Positions 7,332-16,255 of a stretch of 42,681 nucleotides of DNA are shown one piece after another. The notes under the pieces are model-generated. The model was not told the DNA's origin. It saw only the letters and a list, made by a program, of their open reading frames with translations, and did not search any database. Numbering within the stretch: position 1 is the stretch's first letter; every line of letters begins with the position of its first letter. The translations under genes were made by a program, and so were the position numbers. This stretch comes from JBKDZR01 sp047971485 (GTDB taxonomy: Bacteria > Pseudomonadota > Alphaproteobacteria > Rhodobacterales > Rhodobacteraceae), in the NCBI GenBank assembly GCA_047971485.1, contig JBKDZR010000014.1, positions 1 through 42,681 of the forward strand. The letters are read 5' to 3'.

Positions 7332-9000
7332 TTGCCGGTTCCCCATGCGTACGGTGACCCAGATCGTGGCGATCTGGATGCTGGCCGGGGGACTGATGGT
7401 GCCGCCGCTGGCGGCCCAGCAGACAAGCCAAACCGCGCCGGGACAAATCCTGAACCGGATCGCTCCGGTCGGCCCGGCCAATTCAAGCCGCGCGCGTGAT
7501 GGCGTGCTTGATGTCACCTTGCTGCCCGACCCCCTGCTCACCCGTCAGCCAGTCGTGCACGAAGCACAAACCGGACCTGCCGATGTCCAGCTACGTCATT
7601 GGTGGGCGCGGCGCAGTGCCGCCGGGCTGGCCGGGATCGTCTATGACAATCGCGATCGGGGCCATTCCACCGGCCCAATGGTCTTTCCCCAGGTCAGCAA
7701 GACACTCTATGCTCCAGTGTTCAAGAACAGCATGCTTGATTACGGCATCGCCGGACGGGTCAGGTTTTCGCTGCCGGTGATTGGCAATTCCTCAACCGCC
7801 ATCACCAGCGGCCCAACCTGGCGCAGTCAGGCCCGCGCCGCGCTGCAAAGCCCCGCCGCCGCGTTGCTGGCCTATCAACTTTATGCCACCAATGCCCTTT
7901 ATTTCTACCCTGAGCACCGCGATCATGACCGACCGAGCGGCGACATGTTCTTTGCCAACACGCCTTACTTCTGGGTCTCACAGGGGTCCTCCGGGTCCGA
8001 TCGCCCCTTCATGATCAACGCGCTGAGGGCCATTGCCGCCCTGCCGCCAGAAACCCGACATCTGGCCGAGGAAAAGCACCTTCTGCCTGCAACGGTTCAG
8101 ATGATCCTGCGCAGTACCATGGCCGGGGTTGAGGGGCGCGCGGGCTACCTGTCCGGGGCCGCGCACCCTTCTGCTTTCGATGCCAAGCGGCTGGATCCCC
8201 TGGCCGTGGTCGGGCGCGCCCATGCGCTGAAAGCCAGTGATCTGCCCCCCATGGTCCGCCTGCGCGTTCTGGCCGATTTCACCGCCTTGCCCGGCGTCGA
8301 CTATCTGGCCCGAAACCTTGACGAAGTCCTGTTCACCACGCCCTCTGCGATCGCCCGGGCCTGGCGGTCCTACGCCTATCGCCGCGATATCGTCCTGTCG
8401 GCAGCGGAAACCGAGGATCCGAACGGCCGGCCCTTGCGCTTTCACTGGGTCCTTCTGCGCGGGGATCCAAACCGCATCCAAATCGCACCCGCCGACCCTG
8501 CAGGGCAAAGCGCGCGCATCACGATCGCCTGGCATGACCGCTACACCCTGCCTTCTCCGCCTGGACTGGATACCTCACGGATCGATATTGGCATTTTTGC
8601 CGATAATGGCGCAGAGATTTCCGCCCCGGCCTTCTTCAGCGTCACCTTCCCCACCTTTCAGAACCGGATCTACACGCCCGGCGAAGATGGCGAATTGCGG
8701 CTGGCCCGCCTGACCTATGCCGGGGATAGCAGAGCCCAGGAAACCTACGCGGATCCGATGATCTGGCCGGTCGCGCCATGGAGCGACCGCTTCGAACGCG
8801 ACTCCGACGGGTGGATCAGGAAAATCGAACGGACCCAGAAGAACGGCACCATCCGCACGCTGGAGCCAGGCCTTTTCGGTCCCGTCCTGATCCAGCCAGA
8901 CGGCCAGACGGTGCCGATCGCCCACAGCGCCCAACGGGATAAGACAGGGGTTCTGCGCCTGCGCGTGGACACGCAGGGCACCCCCACGCCCGATCAGTAA
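7324..9000 (+). CDS. Secreted protein of unknown function
   Basis: I do not recognise a named family. From the ATG at 7324 the product is 558 residues. A signal peptide is likely (MRTVTQIVAIWMLAGGLMVPPLAAQ, cleavage after the alanines). A helical middle contains conserved-looking words (LYFYPEHRDHD, GDMFFANTPYFWVSQGSSGSD, PATVQMILRST). The second half has an Ig/PKD-like beta stretch (RYDIVLSAAETEDPNGR-type region, then FHWVLLRGDP) and ends in a polar tail. A start at 7345 is equally possible; GAGGAAAG precedes 7324 at a longish distance. Its end overlaps the convergent BY-kinase gene by seven bases. A periplasmic or surface location next to an exopolysaccharide locus is the most that can be said. 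Confidence 0.75.
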   Translation: MVNCRFPMRTVTQIVAIWMLAGGLMVPPLAAQQTSQTAPGQILNRIAPVGPANSSRARDGVLDVTLLPDPLLTRQPVVHEAQTGPADVQLRHWWARRSAAGLAGIVYDNRDRGHSTGPMVFPQVSKTLYAPVFKNSMLDYGIAGRVRFSLPVIGNSSTAITSGPTWRSQARAALQSPAAALLAYQLYATNALYFYPEHRDHDRPSGDMFFANTPYFWVSQGSSGSDRPFMINALRAIAALPPETRHLAEEKHLLPATVQMILRSTMAGVEGRAGYLSGAAHPSAFDAKRLDPLAVVGRAHALKASDLPPMVRLRVLADFTALPGVDYLARNLDEVLFTTPSAIARAWRSYAYRRDIVLSAAETEDPNGRPLRFHWVLLRGDPNRIQIAPADPAGQSARITIAWHDRYTLPSPPGLDTSRIDIGIFADNGAEISAPAFFSVTFPTFQNRIYTPGEDGELRLARLTYAGDSRAQETYADPMIWPVAPWSDRFERDSDGWIRKIERTQKNGTIRTLEPGLFGPVLIQPDGQTVPIAHSAQRDKTGVLRLRVDTQGTPTPDQ

Positions 9001-9851
9001 TAGGCTTCGTCGTAACCGTAGCCGGCACTGGCATATCGGCTCTTGTTCAGAACGACGCCGATCACTTGGGTCACTTCGGCCAGCTCCCGTTCTGCCACAT
9101 CTATTTCCTCAATTGTCGACACTTCGGCAGCGGCCACCAACAGCGCCGCATCCACGCTTTCCATCAAGCCCAGCGTATCATCAGAGGACAACAACGGCGC
9201 GGTATCAAAAAGGATCAGGTCCGGGGCATATGTCGCCTCGATCTCGGCCAAAATGGCCCGGGCCCGGGCGCTATGCAACAATTCCGCCGGGTTCGAGGTC
9301 GAAACATGGTTGGTTGCGAAAGCCACGTTGGTGCCGAAACGGACCATGTGATCCGAAATGTTTTCCTGCCCTGACAGAACCCGGGCCAGACTGTACGGTT
9401 CGGCAATCCCCAGAGTTCGGGCCAGGGCTGGACGCCGAAGATCGGTTTCGACCAGCAAGGTCCGCAGATCCGCCTGCCGCGCCAAGCTGAACGCCAGATT
9501 CGCCGAAACGGTGGTTTTGCCGCAACGGGGCGATGGCGAGGTTATGGCAATCCGCCGCCAGCCATTGGCCTTGGCCTGCTGAACCAGCTTGGTCCGCAAC
9601 ATATCCATGGGCGACGCATCCTTGCCGCCAAAATACGACACGATGCGGTTTGCCGCAAAATGGCTTTCGTTAATGCGCAACGTCGGCAACGCCGCCCAAG
9701 CCTCACGGATTGCCTCTTCGTTCCGGGCACCACCCCGCAGAACGGGCTTCTTGGGGGCCGCGGAATCGGCCGCCGCCGCGGGCAGGCCTTCGGCGACAGC
9801 CTTGGCACGACGTTCACGGGCGCGGCTGAGGGCTTCCTGCAATCTTTCCAT
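8994..9851 (-). CDS. CpsD/CapB-type tyrosine autokinase (BY-kinase)
   Basis: Cytoplasmic tyrosine kinase that works with the chain-length protein encoded just upstream to control polysaccharide polymerisation. The 285 residues include a Walker A (TSPSPRCGKTT, about 104-114), Walker A' (LLVETDLRRP, 132-140) and Walker B (LILFDTAPLL, about 212-221). A C-terminal tyrosine cluster (Tyr273, 278, 280, 284, 285) is the autophosphorylation tail. The Walker A is unusual, with RCGK where many BY-kinases have GEGK. It lacks the membrane domain, which is a separate gene here, as in Firmicutes. A good GGAAGGA Shine-Dalgarno precedes the ATG, 29 bases after the wzz-like stop. Confidence 0.9.
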   Translation of the reverse strand: MERLQEALSRARERRAKAVAEGLPAAAADSAAPKKPVLRGGARNEEAIREAWAALPTLRINESHFAANRIVSYFGGKDASPMDMLRTKLVQQAKANGWRRIAITSPSPRCGKTTVSANLAFSLARQADLRTLLVETDLRRPALARTLGIAEPYSLARVLSGQENISDHMVRFGTNVAFATNHVSTSNPAELLHSARARAILAEIEATYAPDLILFDTAPLLSSDDTLGLMESVDAALLVAAAEVSTIEEIDVAERELAEVTQVIGVVLNKSRYASAGYGYDEAYY

Positions 9852-9880
9852 GGCAAATCCTTCCTCTCGACCGCGCTGGA

Positions 9881-11422
9881 TCAGTTCGGCAACACCGACA
9901 TGCCGAACTTGTTCGCAACCGGTTCAATCAGCCCGTCCAGCGGCTTGATGGTGCTGTGCACATAAAACAGCACGGCGGGGACAACGATCAGCAAAAAGGC
10001 CAAAACCAGCAGCACGATCATGCGCTTGGCCACGGTTTCCCGTTCCGTCCGGATATAGGGCAACACGGCAATCGGCGTCACGCCCAGACGATCCGTCAGT
10101 TCCACAGGCCGCCGAATCGAACGATTCAACAGTTCCAGCAATAAAATAAGACCAAAACCTGCAGCAACACCGACACCCGCACCTGCCACCGCGATCAGCG
10201 GGCGGTTCGGGCTGGTCGGACGTTCAGGCACCGTTGCCTGTTCGACAACACTGATGCGTTCGCCCTTGGACAACAGTTCGATCCGTTCGCCGGTTTGCGC
10301 CGTCGCCAAGCGGCTGATCGCCTGATTATACTGCTGCTGCGTATTATCGTAATCCCGGGTCAGTTTCTGCTGGGCGACCAGATTGACCGGGATTTGGGAT
10401 AGCCGGGTGTCGATCTCGCTGAGGCGGGTTTTCTGAAGCGCGCTATCCTGCTGAAGCCCGGCGATCCTGTCGTCAATCTCGGCCAATTGGGTGTCGATCA
10501 GGCTTTGCGGACCGGCGCCATCCTCGGTGCCAGCCAACTGTGCGACACGGGATTTCAGCAGTTCGATCCGCGACTGCAGGAATTTCACACGCGGGTTTTC
10601 CGGGGCATAGACCAGCAGCGCCTCGTCCAGCTTGCGCTGCGCTTCGAACAGGGCCCGTTCATCCGGCGACCGCGCCGTATCGGCGGTTCCGTCAATCACG
10701 CCGGTCCGTTCAAAGATATCGACGATGCGCTGACGTTGCTCGGTCAGGTTGGCGATATCCCGGTCAAGTTGTGCAATGCGGTTTTCCAGAGACACCTTTT
10801 CCTGACGAAGATACCCTTCGCTGCTTGGCAGCGCCGCAGCATTCTGGATCTGGAATTCGAGCAACCGGCTGCTCTGCGTGTCGAGTTCCGCGCTTAGTCG
10901 ATCGACCTCTTGCCGGAAGAAATCCAGCGTATCGCCAGCGCGCGCGGTGCGCATCTCAACGTTTTCCTGCATCACAAGGGTCACGAAATCATTCACGACA
11001 GCGGCGGCGGTGCGGGGATTCGGCGACCGGAACCCGATGCGTACGATCGTGGCCGCCTGCCGCCCGCCTTCGCGGGCAAACGTCGTGCGGCTGCGCATAT
11101 CATCAACGATCTCAGAGGCGGTCATCCCCGACGCATCGCCATAGACGTTCAGCCGGTTCGCAGTCTCGATCAGGTTGGCGCGTGTCAGCAGTTGTTGCTG
11201 GATGATCTGCAATTGCTGGGCCGATGAGGTCTGCACAGTGGACGTTGCCAGCCGATCAGGGATCTGGGAATCCTCGACAAGCAGCGTGGCCGAAGCCTTG
11301 TATTCGGGCGGCAGGATCATCGCGACGGTCAGCCCGATCGAGGTGAACAGGGCCGCAACCACCAGGAAATAGGGGAAGCGGCGCCAGAAAATGCCCAAAT
11401 AGTACTTAAAATCGATGTTCAT
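9881..11422 (-). CDS. Wzz/GumC-like polysaccharide chain-length protein
   Basis: Polysaccharide co-polymerase of 513 residues in the inner membrane. One N-terminal helix (about 16-36) is followed by the Wzz motif PPEYKASATLLVED, then a long periplasmic region with coiled-coil helices (about 150-345). The Pro-rich segment PERPTSPNRP precedes a second helix (about 412-436). A third hydrophobic helix (466-488) and a 23-residue tail follow, so the C-terminus may be periplasmic, unlike classical Wzz. A GAGGAA Shine-Dalgarno overlaps the stop of the ATPase gene three bases upstream. Partner of the BY-kinase downstream; together they set export and length of the polymer. Confidence 0.88.
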   Translation of the reverse strand: MNIDFKYYLGIFWRRFPYFLVVAALFTSIGLTVAMILPPEYKASATLLVEDSQIPDRLATSTVQTSSAQQLQIIQQQLLTRANLIETANRLNVYGDASGMTASEIVDDMRSRTTFAREGGRQAATIVRIGFRSPNPRTAAAVVNDFVTLVMQENVEMRTARAGDTLDFFRQEVDRLSAELDTQSSRLLEFQIQNAAALPSSEGYLRQEKVSLENRIAQLDRDIANLTEQRQRIVDIFERTGVIDGTADTARSPDERALFEAQRKLDEALLVYAPENPRVKFLQSRIELLKSRVAQLAGTEDGAGPQSLIDTQLAEIDDRIAGLQQDSALQKTRLSEIDTRLSQIPVNLVAQQKLTRDYDNTQQQYNQAISRLATAQTGERIELLSKGERISVVEQATVPERPTSPNRPLIAVAGAGVGVAAGFGLILLLELLNRSIRRPVELTDRLGVTPIAVLPYIRTERETVAKRMIVLLVLAFLLIVVPAVLFYVHSTIKPLDGLIEPVANKFGMSVLPN

Positions 11423-11425
11423 CGA

Positions 11426-12280
11426 TCATTCCTCGTCCAGTGACGTAGCGCCGAAAAAGACGCCATCGTCCAGCACCGCCTGTATCGTTTCTGCAGTAAC
11501 GTTAGGCTGTTCGCTTGAGAAGGCGTAGACAAGCCCAAGATCACAAATCTGGTTCACAAGTCGCGGAACCCCGCCCGTCACCGCAAAGATCTTGTCGATG
11601 GCCTCGGGCGTGAATTCTTCGCCGCTGCCCCCGGCCACTTTCAGCCGGTGGTCGATATACGCGCCCACGTTTTCCCGCGACATCGCCGATAAATGAAAGC
11701 TGGACCCGACCCGCTGAACGAATTGCTTCAATTCCGGACGCGAGATCAGCCGCCGCAGTTCCGGCTGACCGACGAGGACCAGCTGCACCAATTCATCCTT
11801 GTTTGAATTGATATTGGTCAGCATCCGCAGTTCTTCCAGCGTCTCGACGCTGAGGTTCTGCGCCTCATCGATGATCAGGATGACACGCCGGCCGGCAGCA
11901 TAGGTCGCCAGCAGATAATCCTGCAACTGATGGAACAGCGTGACATAAGAGCCGTGGGGATCGAATTCCTCACCAAGCGAGCGCAGCACCCATTGCAGCA
12001 ACTCGCCCCGATCCCCCTGGGCATTGGAAATCAGCCCGACCTCGACATCCTCGGGCAAGGTACGCAGCAAATACTGCAGGAGCGTCGTCTTGCCCGCGCC
12101 GATCTCGCCCGTGATCACCGTTATCGGCGACCGGGTGAGAATACCATATTCGAGCATCGTGAACGCCAGCTGATGGGACCGGGACCAATAGAGGAACTCC
12201 GGATCCGGCACCAAGGTGAACGGCCGTTCGTGAAACCCGAAATGGGCGTTGTATATGTCGATGGGAGCGGTGGTATTCAT
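11426..12280 (-). CDS. ExeA/GspA-like AAA ATPase of exosortase/EPS loci
   Basis: AAA ATPase of 284 residues with the ExeA-family start (FGFHERPFTLVPDPEFLYWS), Walker A GEIGAGKTT (58-66), Walker B VILIIDEAQN (133-142), a sensor-type LRMLTNINS and a winged C-terminal part. Relatives are a regular component of exosortase-linked exopolysaccharide loci; their exact role (assembly or energising of export) is not known to me. No peptidoglycan-binding domain or membrane helix is visible, unlike ExeA itself, so it should be cytoplasmic. First gene of the minus-strand trio with wzz and the kinase, preceded by an AAAAGG Shine-Dalgarno. It is transcribed away from the sugar transferase across a 553-base gap. 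Confidence 0.85.
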   Translation of the reverse strand: MNTTAPIDIYNAHFGFHERPFTLVPDPEFLYWSRSHQLAFTMLEYGILTRSPITVITGEIGAGKTTLLQYLLRTLPEDVEVGLISNAQGDRGELLQWVLRSLGEEFDPHGSYVTLFHQLQDYLLATYAAGRRVILIIDEAQNLSVETLEELRMLTNINSNKDELVQLVLVGQPELRRLISRPELKQFVQRVGSSFHLSAMSRENVGAYIDHRLKVAGGSGEEFTPEAIDKIFAVTGGVPRLVNQICDLGLVYAFSSEQPNVTAETIQAVLDDGVFFGATSLDEE

Positions 12281-12833
12281 TGCCTTTTCACATCGGCGCC
12301 GCGATCACAATCAACAAGCGCAATCACTTTCCGGCCGTCGGAATACTGGTTACATGGATCTGCTTGTAGTCGCAGCGTTGCGGAAAATGAAGTCGAAAAA
12401 GGTGGATTAGTCGTCAACACGGCCCCGGTCACATCAAATTTTACAGAGATCGTCCCTCTTCCCAAGGGGACCCACCCTGGCCATGATCCCTGCCACAAAT
12501 CCGGGCGGGAATCATCGTGACGTTCCGGCACTGCCCCTTGAAACCGGCCCAATCCCTGCCCAACTGGCCCATCGCTTTGCCTACAATATCGGCGAAAGTA
12601 CGCTTTTCCACCGGGCGCCCTCCGGACAAGACGGCCAGATAACAACACTTATCATTATATTCCATATGGTTACAAGAAAGTCGCTCATATACGATGGAAT
12701 TTATGCATTGTTGAAAGGTTTTGCGATTACATGCTATCAGCGGCGTAAGGCGGTCCGAAGGGGCAGGGCGCGTCTTGTGAGTACTAAAGTAAAGCCCGGC
12801 ACCGGCCGGGTTGTTAACGTGAGGTAACACGTC
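12281..12833. promoter_or_regulatory. Long divergent control region of the EPS locus
   Basis: This 553-base region separates the minus-strand ATPase-wzz-kinase trio from the plus-strand sugar transferase. It is locally AT-rich (about 12640-12740) and contains no convincing gene; the 114-residue plus-strand frame at 12483 lacks a ribosome site and any known domain. Near the sugar-transferase start, 12795-12800 and 12805-12810 form a 6-bp GC hairpin (CCCGGC/GCCGGG) just ahead of its Shine-Dalgarno. Promoters for both directions should lie here; one candidate is listed at 12711. Confidence 0.5.
12711..12739 (+). promoter_or_regulatory. Candidate promoter for the sugar transferase gene
   Basis: TTGAAA (12711-12716), a 17-base spacer, then CTATCA (12734-12739), about 95 bases before the start codon. 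The -35 is good and the -10 weak. It sits in the most AT-rich part of the gap. Confidence 0.35.
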
Positions 12834-13505
12834 TTGACTGCGCATTTTCCCCATTCCCCTGATACGATCAGCGGACTTGTCGACTACACACCCAAGCGCG
12901 GCGTGTATCGTGAAGTTTTCAAACGTGTATTCGACATCACCTTTGTGCTGCTGATCTCGGTACTGCTGCTGCCCCTGGTGGGGCTTCTCGCCCTTCTGGT
13001 GATGATGGACGGCAGTGCACCATTCTATATCCAGAAACGCGTGGGCAAGGATGGCAAGGTCTTTCGTATGGTCAAGCTGCGCTCCATGCTGCCAGATGCC
13101 GACCGCCTCCTGACCGAATACCTGAAGAAAAACCCCGAGGCCCATGCTGAGTGGCAACGCACGCAGAAACTGCGCCGCGACCCCAGGATCACGACAGTCG
13201 GACGGATCATTCGCAAGACCTCGCTTGATGAACTGCCCCAGTTCTGGAATGTGCTGCTGGGGAACATGAGCGTGGTCGGCCCCCGCCCGATGATGCCAAA
13301 CCAGCAAGAGCTGTACCCCGGCCAAGCCTATTACGCGCTGAAACCCGGCGTCACCGGTCTGTGGCAAGTCGGCGACCGGAATGAAACCTCCTTTGCTGCA
13401 CGCGCGCGTTTCGATGCCGAATACTATCGAATCCTGTCCTTCGCGACGGATTTGATCGTGATCGCCAAAACCATACGCGTCGTTCTGCGGGGAACCGGCG
13501 TCTAG
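12834..13505 (+). CDS. Undecaprenyl-phosphate sugar-1-phosphate transferase
   Basis: Priming enzyme that moves a sugar phosphate from a UDP-sugar to undecaprenyl phosphate, the first step of repeat-unit assembly, at the inner membrane (bacterial sugar transferase family, ExoY/WbaP C-domain type). The 223 residues hold one reentrant hydrophobic segment (about 35-57), KRVFD (30-34), QKRVG (67-71), KLRSM (81-85), DPR (116-118), DELPQ (132-136), GPRP (149-152) and PGVTGLWQ (171-178), all typical. The start is TTG, with GTGAGGT at good distance, and no later ATG fits. The sugar specificity (galactose, glucose or a derivative) cannot be told. Confidence 0.9.
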   Translation: MTAHFPHSPDTISGLVDYTPKRGVYREVFKRVFDITFVLLISVLLLPLVGLLALLVMMDGSAPFYIQKRVGKDGKVFRMVKLRSMLPDADRLLTEYLKKNPEAHAEWQRTQKLRRDPRITTVGRIIRKTSLDELPQFWNVLLGNMSVVGPRPMMPNQQELYPGQAYYALKPGVTGLWQVGDRNETSFAARARFDAEYYRILSFATDLIVIAKTIRVVLRGTGV

Positions 13506-13543
13506 CAACGCGCCACCGCCACAGACCAGAGATGCCCCGAGGT

Positions 13544-13574
13544 CACCGGAAATCCGGTGGTCTGTTCATTTTCG
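13544..13574 (+). terminator. Possible weak terminator after the sugar transferase
   Basis: A 7-bp stem (CACCGGA 13544-13550 with TCCGGTG 13553-13559, two-base loop) is followed by a broken T-rich stretch (TCTGTTCATTTT). An alternative pairing of ACAGACCA (13521) with TGGTCTGT (13558) competes. It could reduce read-through into the TPR gene. Confidence 0.4.
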
Positions 13575-13648
13575 CGTCATACATCTTACGTAATCGAGGT
13601 GGAACACGTACACGAACCCGGGCGTTTGAGTAACCGAATGAGGGCAAA

Positions 13649-16105
13649 ATGAACTGGTCCAAACCTTTGACAATCGCGCTGTTGACCGCAAGCGTCGCCC
13701 TTGCGGGCTGTGAGTCGGTGGAAAAAAAAGCGGACCGCCTCTATAACGAAAGCGTCGAACTGGTCGACGCGGGCGAGATTGATCGCGCCCTGGTCAGCTT
13801 GCGCGGTGTCTTCAACGCCAACGGCCAGCACCTTCAGGCCCGCCTGCTGTATGCCGACCTGCAATTGCAGCGTGGCAACCTGGAACAGGCCTACAGCCAT
13901 TACCTGCTGGCCTCCGAACAGTACCCCAACGAATTCAAACCGCGGATCGAAATGTCCGATATCGCCCTGCGCTCCGGCAACTGGGCCGAGGCCGAACGGC
14001 AGGTCAACGAAGCCCTCCGGATCACCCCGGATGACATCCGCGCACAATCCATCGCCAATGTCGTCACCTATCAAAAGGGCGTCTCGCGCGACGAGACAGA
14101 CCTGATAAGCCAAGCCGTCGATACCGCCCAAGCCTTTCTGGCGGCGACACCAGGGGATGATTTTTCCCGCCAGGTTGTCATCGACAGCCTCATGCGCAAC
14201 CAGAAGCTTGATGACGCCCTGACCGTGATCGATGCCGGCCTGGCCCTGAGCCCCGACAACCGACTGTTCAACCAGGTCAAACTGGGCGCGCTGGTTCAGA
14301 AAAACGACATTCCCGCCCTTGGCGAACAGCTCAAAAAAATGGTTCAGATCTTCCCGGACGACACGCAGATCCGGTCCAGCATGGTTCGCTGGTATCTGGC
14401 AACCGGTGATCTGGACGGCGGCGAACAGTTCATGCGCGACCTCATCGCCCAGGGCGGCGACAAGATCGCGCCACGTGTGGATCTGATCCATTACATCAAC
14501 AACGTGCGCGGCTATCAGGCCGCCTCGGCGGAACTGGATCGGCTGATTGCCGACGGCAAGGACGAACGCACCTTCCGCATGATGAAGGCCGTTCTGATCT
14601 ACGAAAACGAAGATCAGACCGCCGGGATCGCCCAGATGGAAGCCCTGGCCGATGGCGCCCAGCCCTCGGATGAAACCCGCAAGATCCAGACAACACTGGC
14701 GCGCATGCTGGTTGCAGCCGGACGGACCGAACAGGCCCAAACCCTTGTCGAAACCGTGCTCGGACAGGACAGCAAGGATGTCGAGGCCCTGAAACTCACG
14801 GCCGGTTGGATGATTGATGAGGATCAGGTCCGGGACGCCATCCTGGCCCTGCGCACGGCCCTGGACCAAAGCCCGCGCGACCCCGAGACCATTACCCTTC
14901 TCGCCCGCGCCTATGAACGTGACGGCAACCGCGAATTGATGGCGGAAAGCCTCAGCCTGGCGGTTGAGGCTTCGAACAGCGCCCCAGACGAGGCGATACG
15001 ATATGCCACCTATCTGGTGCAGAACGAAAAATTCCTGCCTGCCGAGGATGTGATCCTTGGCGCACTGCGTCAGACACCGAACAACCTGCGTTTGCTTCAG
15101 ATGATCGGCCAGATTTATGTGGCACTCGGCGACTGGCCCCGCGCGGAACAGGTGGTTCAGTCCATGGGCAATCTGCCCGGTGACGAGGCCAAACTGGCCG
15201 CCACCGGCCTTGAGGCCACCATCCTGCAACGCATGGCCCGCACCGACGAAAGCATTGACCTGCTGCGCAACATCGCAGGGGATGCGGACGCTGCGCTCTC
15301 TGCCCAGATCGCGATCGTCCGGACACATCTGGCCAATGGCGATCTGACCAGTGCACGGGCCTATATGAATGAACTGCTGGCGACACTCGACGCCGAGGAC
15401 ACCAGCCCCCGGACGAATGGCATCCGCTTTATGAATGCCGCGCTGCTGGCCGTGGAGGGCGATTACACCACGGCCGAAAACATCTACCGCGACCTCGCCA
15501 CGCGCGAACCGCAAGAAGAGGCCGTCTGGCGCGCCTATGCCGCTACCCTGATCCGGCAGGGCAAGATAGAAGAAGCGACGGCCTTGCTTGACCAAGCCCT
15601 CGCAGCCCTGCCCGAAAATGCCAACCTTCTCTGGGTCAAGGCCGGCCTGATGGAAAACGCCGGCCGGGTCGAAGACGCGATTGTCATCTATGAACGCATC
15701 TATGCGCAGAACAGCGGGTCGACGATCATCGCCAACAACCTGGCCAGCCTGCTGACCACCTATCGCGACGACGATGAAAGCCTGCAACGCGCCTATCAGA
15801 TCGCCCGGCGTCTGCGCGGCGTGCAACTGCCCGCGATGCAGGATACCTATGGCTGGATTTCCTACCGGCTGGGCAACACCAGCGAGGCGCTGGACTATCT
15901 CGAACCTGCCGCCCGGGCGCTGACCGAAAACGCGACCGTCCAATACCACCTCGCCAAAGCCTACGAATCCAGCGGGCGCCACGAAGATGCCAAGCTTTAT
16001 TTCGATCGCGCCATCGCACTTTGGGGAGACAGCAGCGATCCCCAGCTTGTCGACGCAAAAGCCGCGCTCGAACAGCTGACGGCACCGGCCAGCACGGTCG
16101 AATAA
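13649..16105 (+). CDS. TPR-repeat lipoprotein of the exosortase/EPS locus
   Basis: An 818-residue lipoprotein built almost entirely of tetratricopeptide repeats. The lipobox LAGC puts the lipidated Cys at position 21 after a short signal sequence, and Glu at +2 suggests delivery to the outer membrane. Size and position match the PrsT-type TPR lipoproteins of exosortase systems. By analogy with AlgK or the TPR part of BcsC it may scaffold polymer export in the periplasm, which is inference. A GAGGG Shine-Dalgarno supports the ATG. A hairpin at 16146-16173 separates it from the Wza-like gene. Confidence 0.88.
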   Translation: MNWSKPLTIALLTASVALAGCESVEKKADRLYNESVELVDAGEIDRALVSLRGVFNANGQHLQARLLYADLQLQRGNLEQAYSHYLLASEQYPNEFKPRIEMSDIALRSGNWAEAERQVNEALRITPDDIRAQSIANVVTYQKGVSRDETDLISQAVDTAQAFLAATPGDDFSRQVVIDSLMRNQKLDDALTVIDAGLALSPDNRLFNQVKLGALVQKNDIPALGEQLKKMVQIFPDDTQIRSSMVRWYLATGDLDGGEQFMRDLIAQGGDKIAPRVDLIHYINNVRGYQAASAELDRLIADGKDERTFRMMKAVLIYENEDQTAGIAQMEALADGAQPSDETRKIQTTLARMLVAAGRTEQAQTLVETVLGQDSKDVEALKLTAGWMIDEDQVRDAILALRTALDQSPRDPETITLLARAYERDGNRELMAESLSLAVEASNSAPDEAIRYATYLVQNEKFLPAEDVILGALRQTPNNLRLLQMIGQIYVALGDWPRAEQVVQSMGNLPGDEAKLAATGLEATILQRMARTDESIDLLRNIAGDADAALSAQIAIVRTHLANGDLTSARAYMNELLATLDAEDTSPRTNGIRFMNAALLAVEGDYTTAENIYRDLATREPQEEAVWRAYAATLIRQGKIEEATALLDQALAALPENANLLWVKAGLMENAGRVEDAIVIYERIYAQNSGSTIIANNLASLLTTYRDDDESLQRAYQIARRLRGVQLPAMQDTYGWISYRLGNTSEALDYLEPAARALTENATVQYHLAKAYESSGRHEDAKLYFDRAIALWGDSSDPQLVDAKAALEQLTAPASTVE

Positions 16106-16145
16106 GCGTTAGCACAGCACAAACCTGTTGCATGCATATAACGAT

Positions 16146-16173
16146 TGCGCCCGAATCCAACATTTCGGGCGCA
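16146..16173 (+). terminator. Perfect 10-bp hairpin between TPR and Wza-like genes
   Basis: TGCGCCCGAA (16146-16155) pairs perfectly with TTCGGGCGCA (16164-16173) around an 8-base loop. It lies 40 bases after the TPR stop. No U-tract follows, so it may be a factor-dependent terminator, an mRNA stabiliser or a processing site that lowers expression of the downstream export genes relative to the lipoprotein. Confidence 0.5.
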
Positions 16174-16255
16174 TCATCGTTCCTACGCCCCGTACAGTTG
16201 GCTAGGATTTCGGCAAACGCGCGAAGCAAGCGCAACAAATCAGAGGCTCGGGACA

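Noticed and set aside
12483..12827. 114-codon plus-strand frame in the divergent EPS control region
   Set aside because: No ribosome site, no known motif and irregular composition; the region is better explained as a promoter and leader.
12441..13508. 355-codon minus-strand frame over the sugar transferase and the divergent gap
   Set aside because: Antisense to a well-supported sugar transferase and contains no recognisable domain.
13586..15982. 798-codon minus-strand frame opposite the TPR lipoprotein
   Set aside because: Shadow of the TPR gene, which has a lipobox, a ribosome site and repeats.
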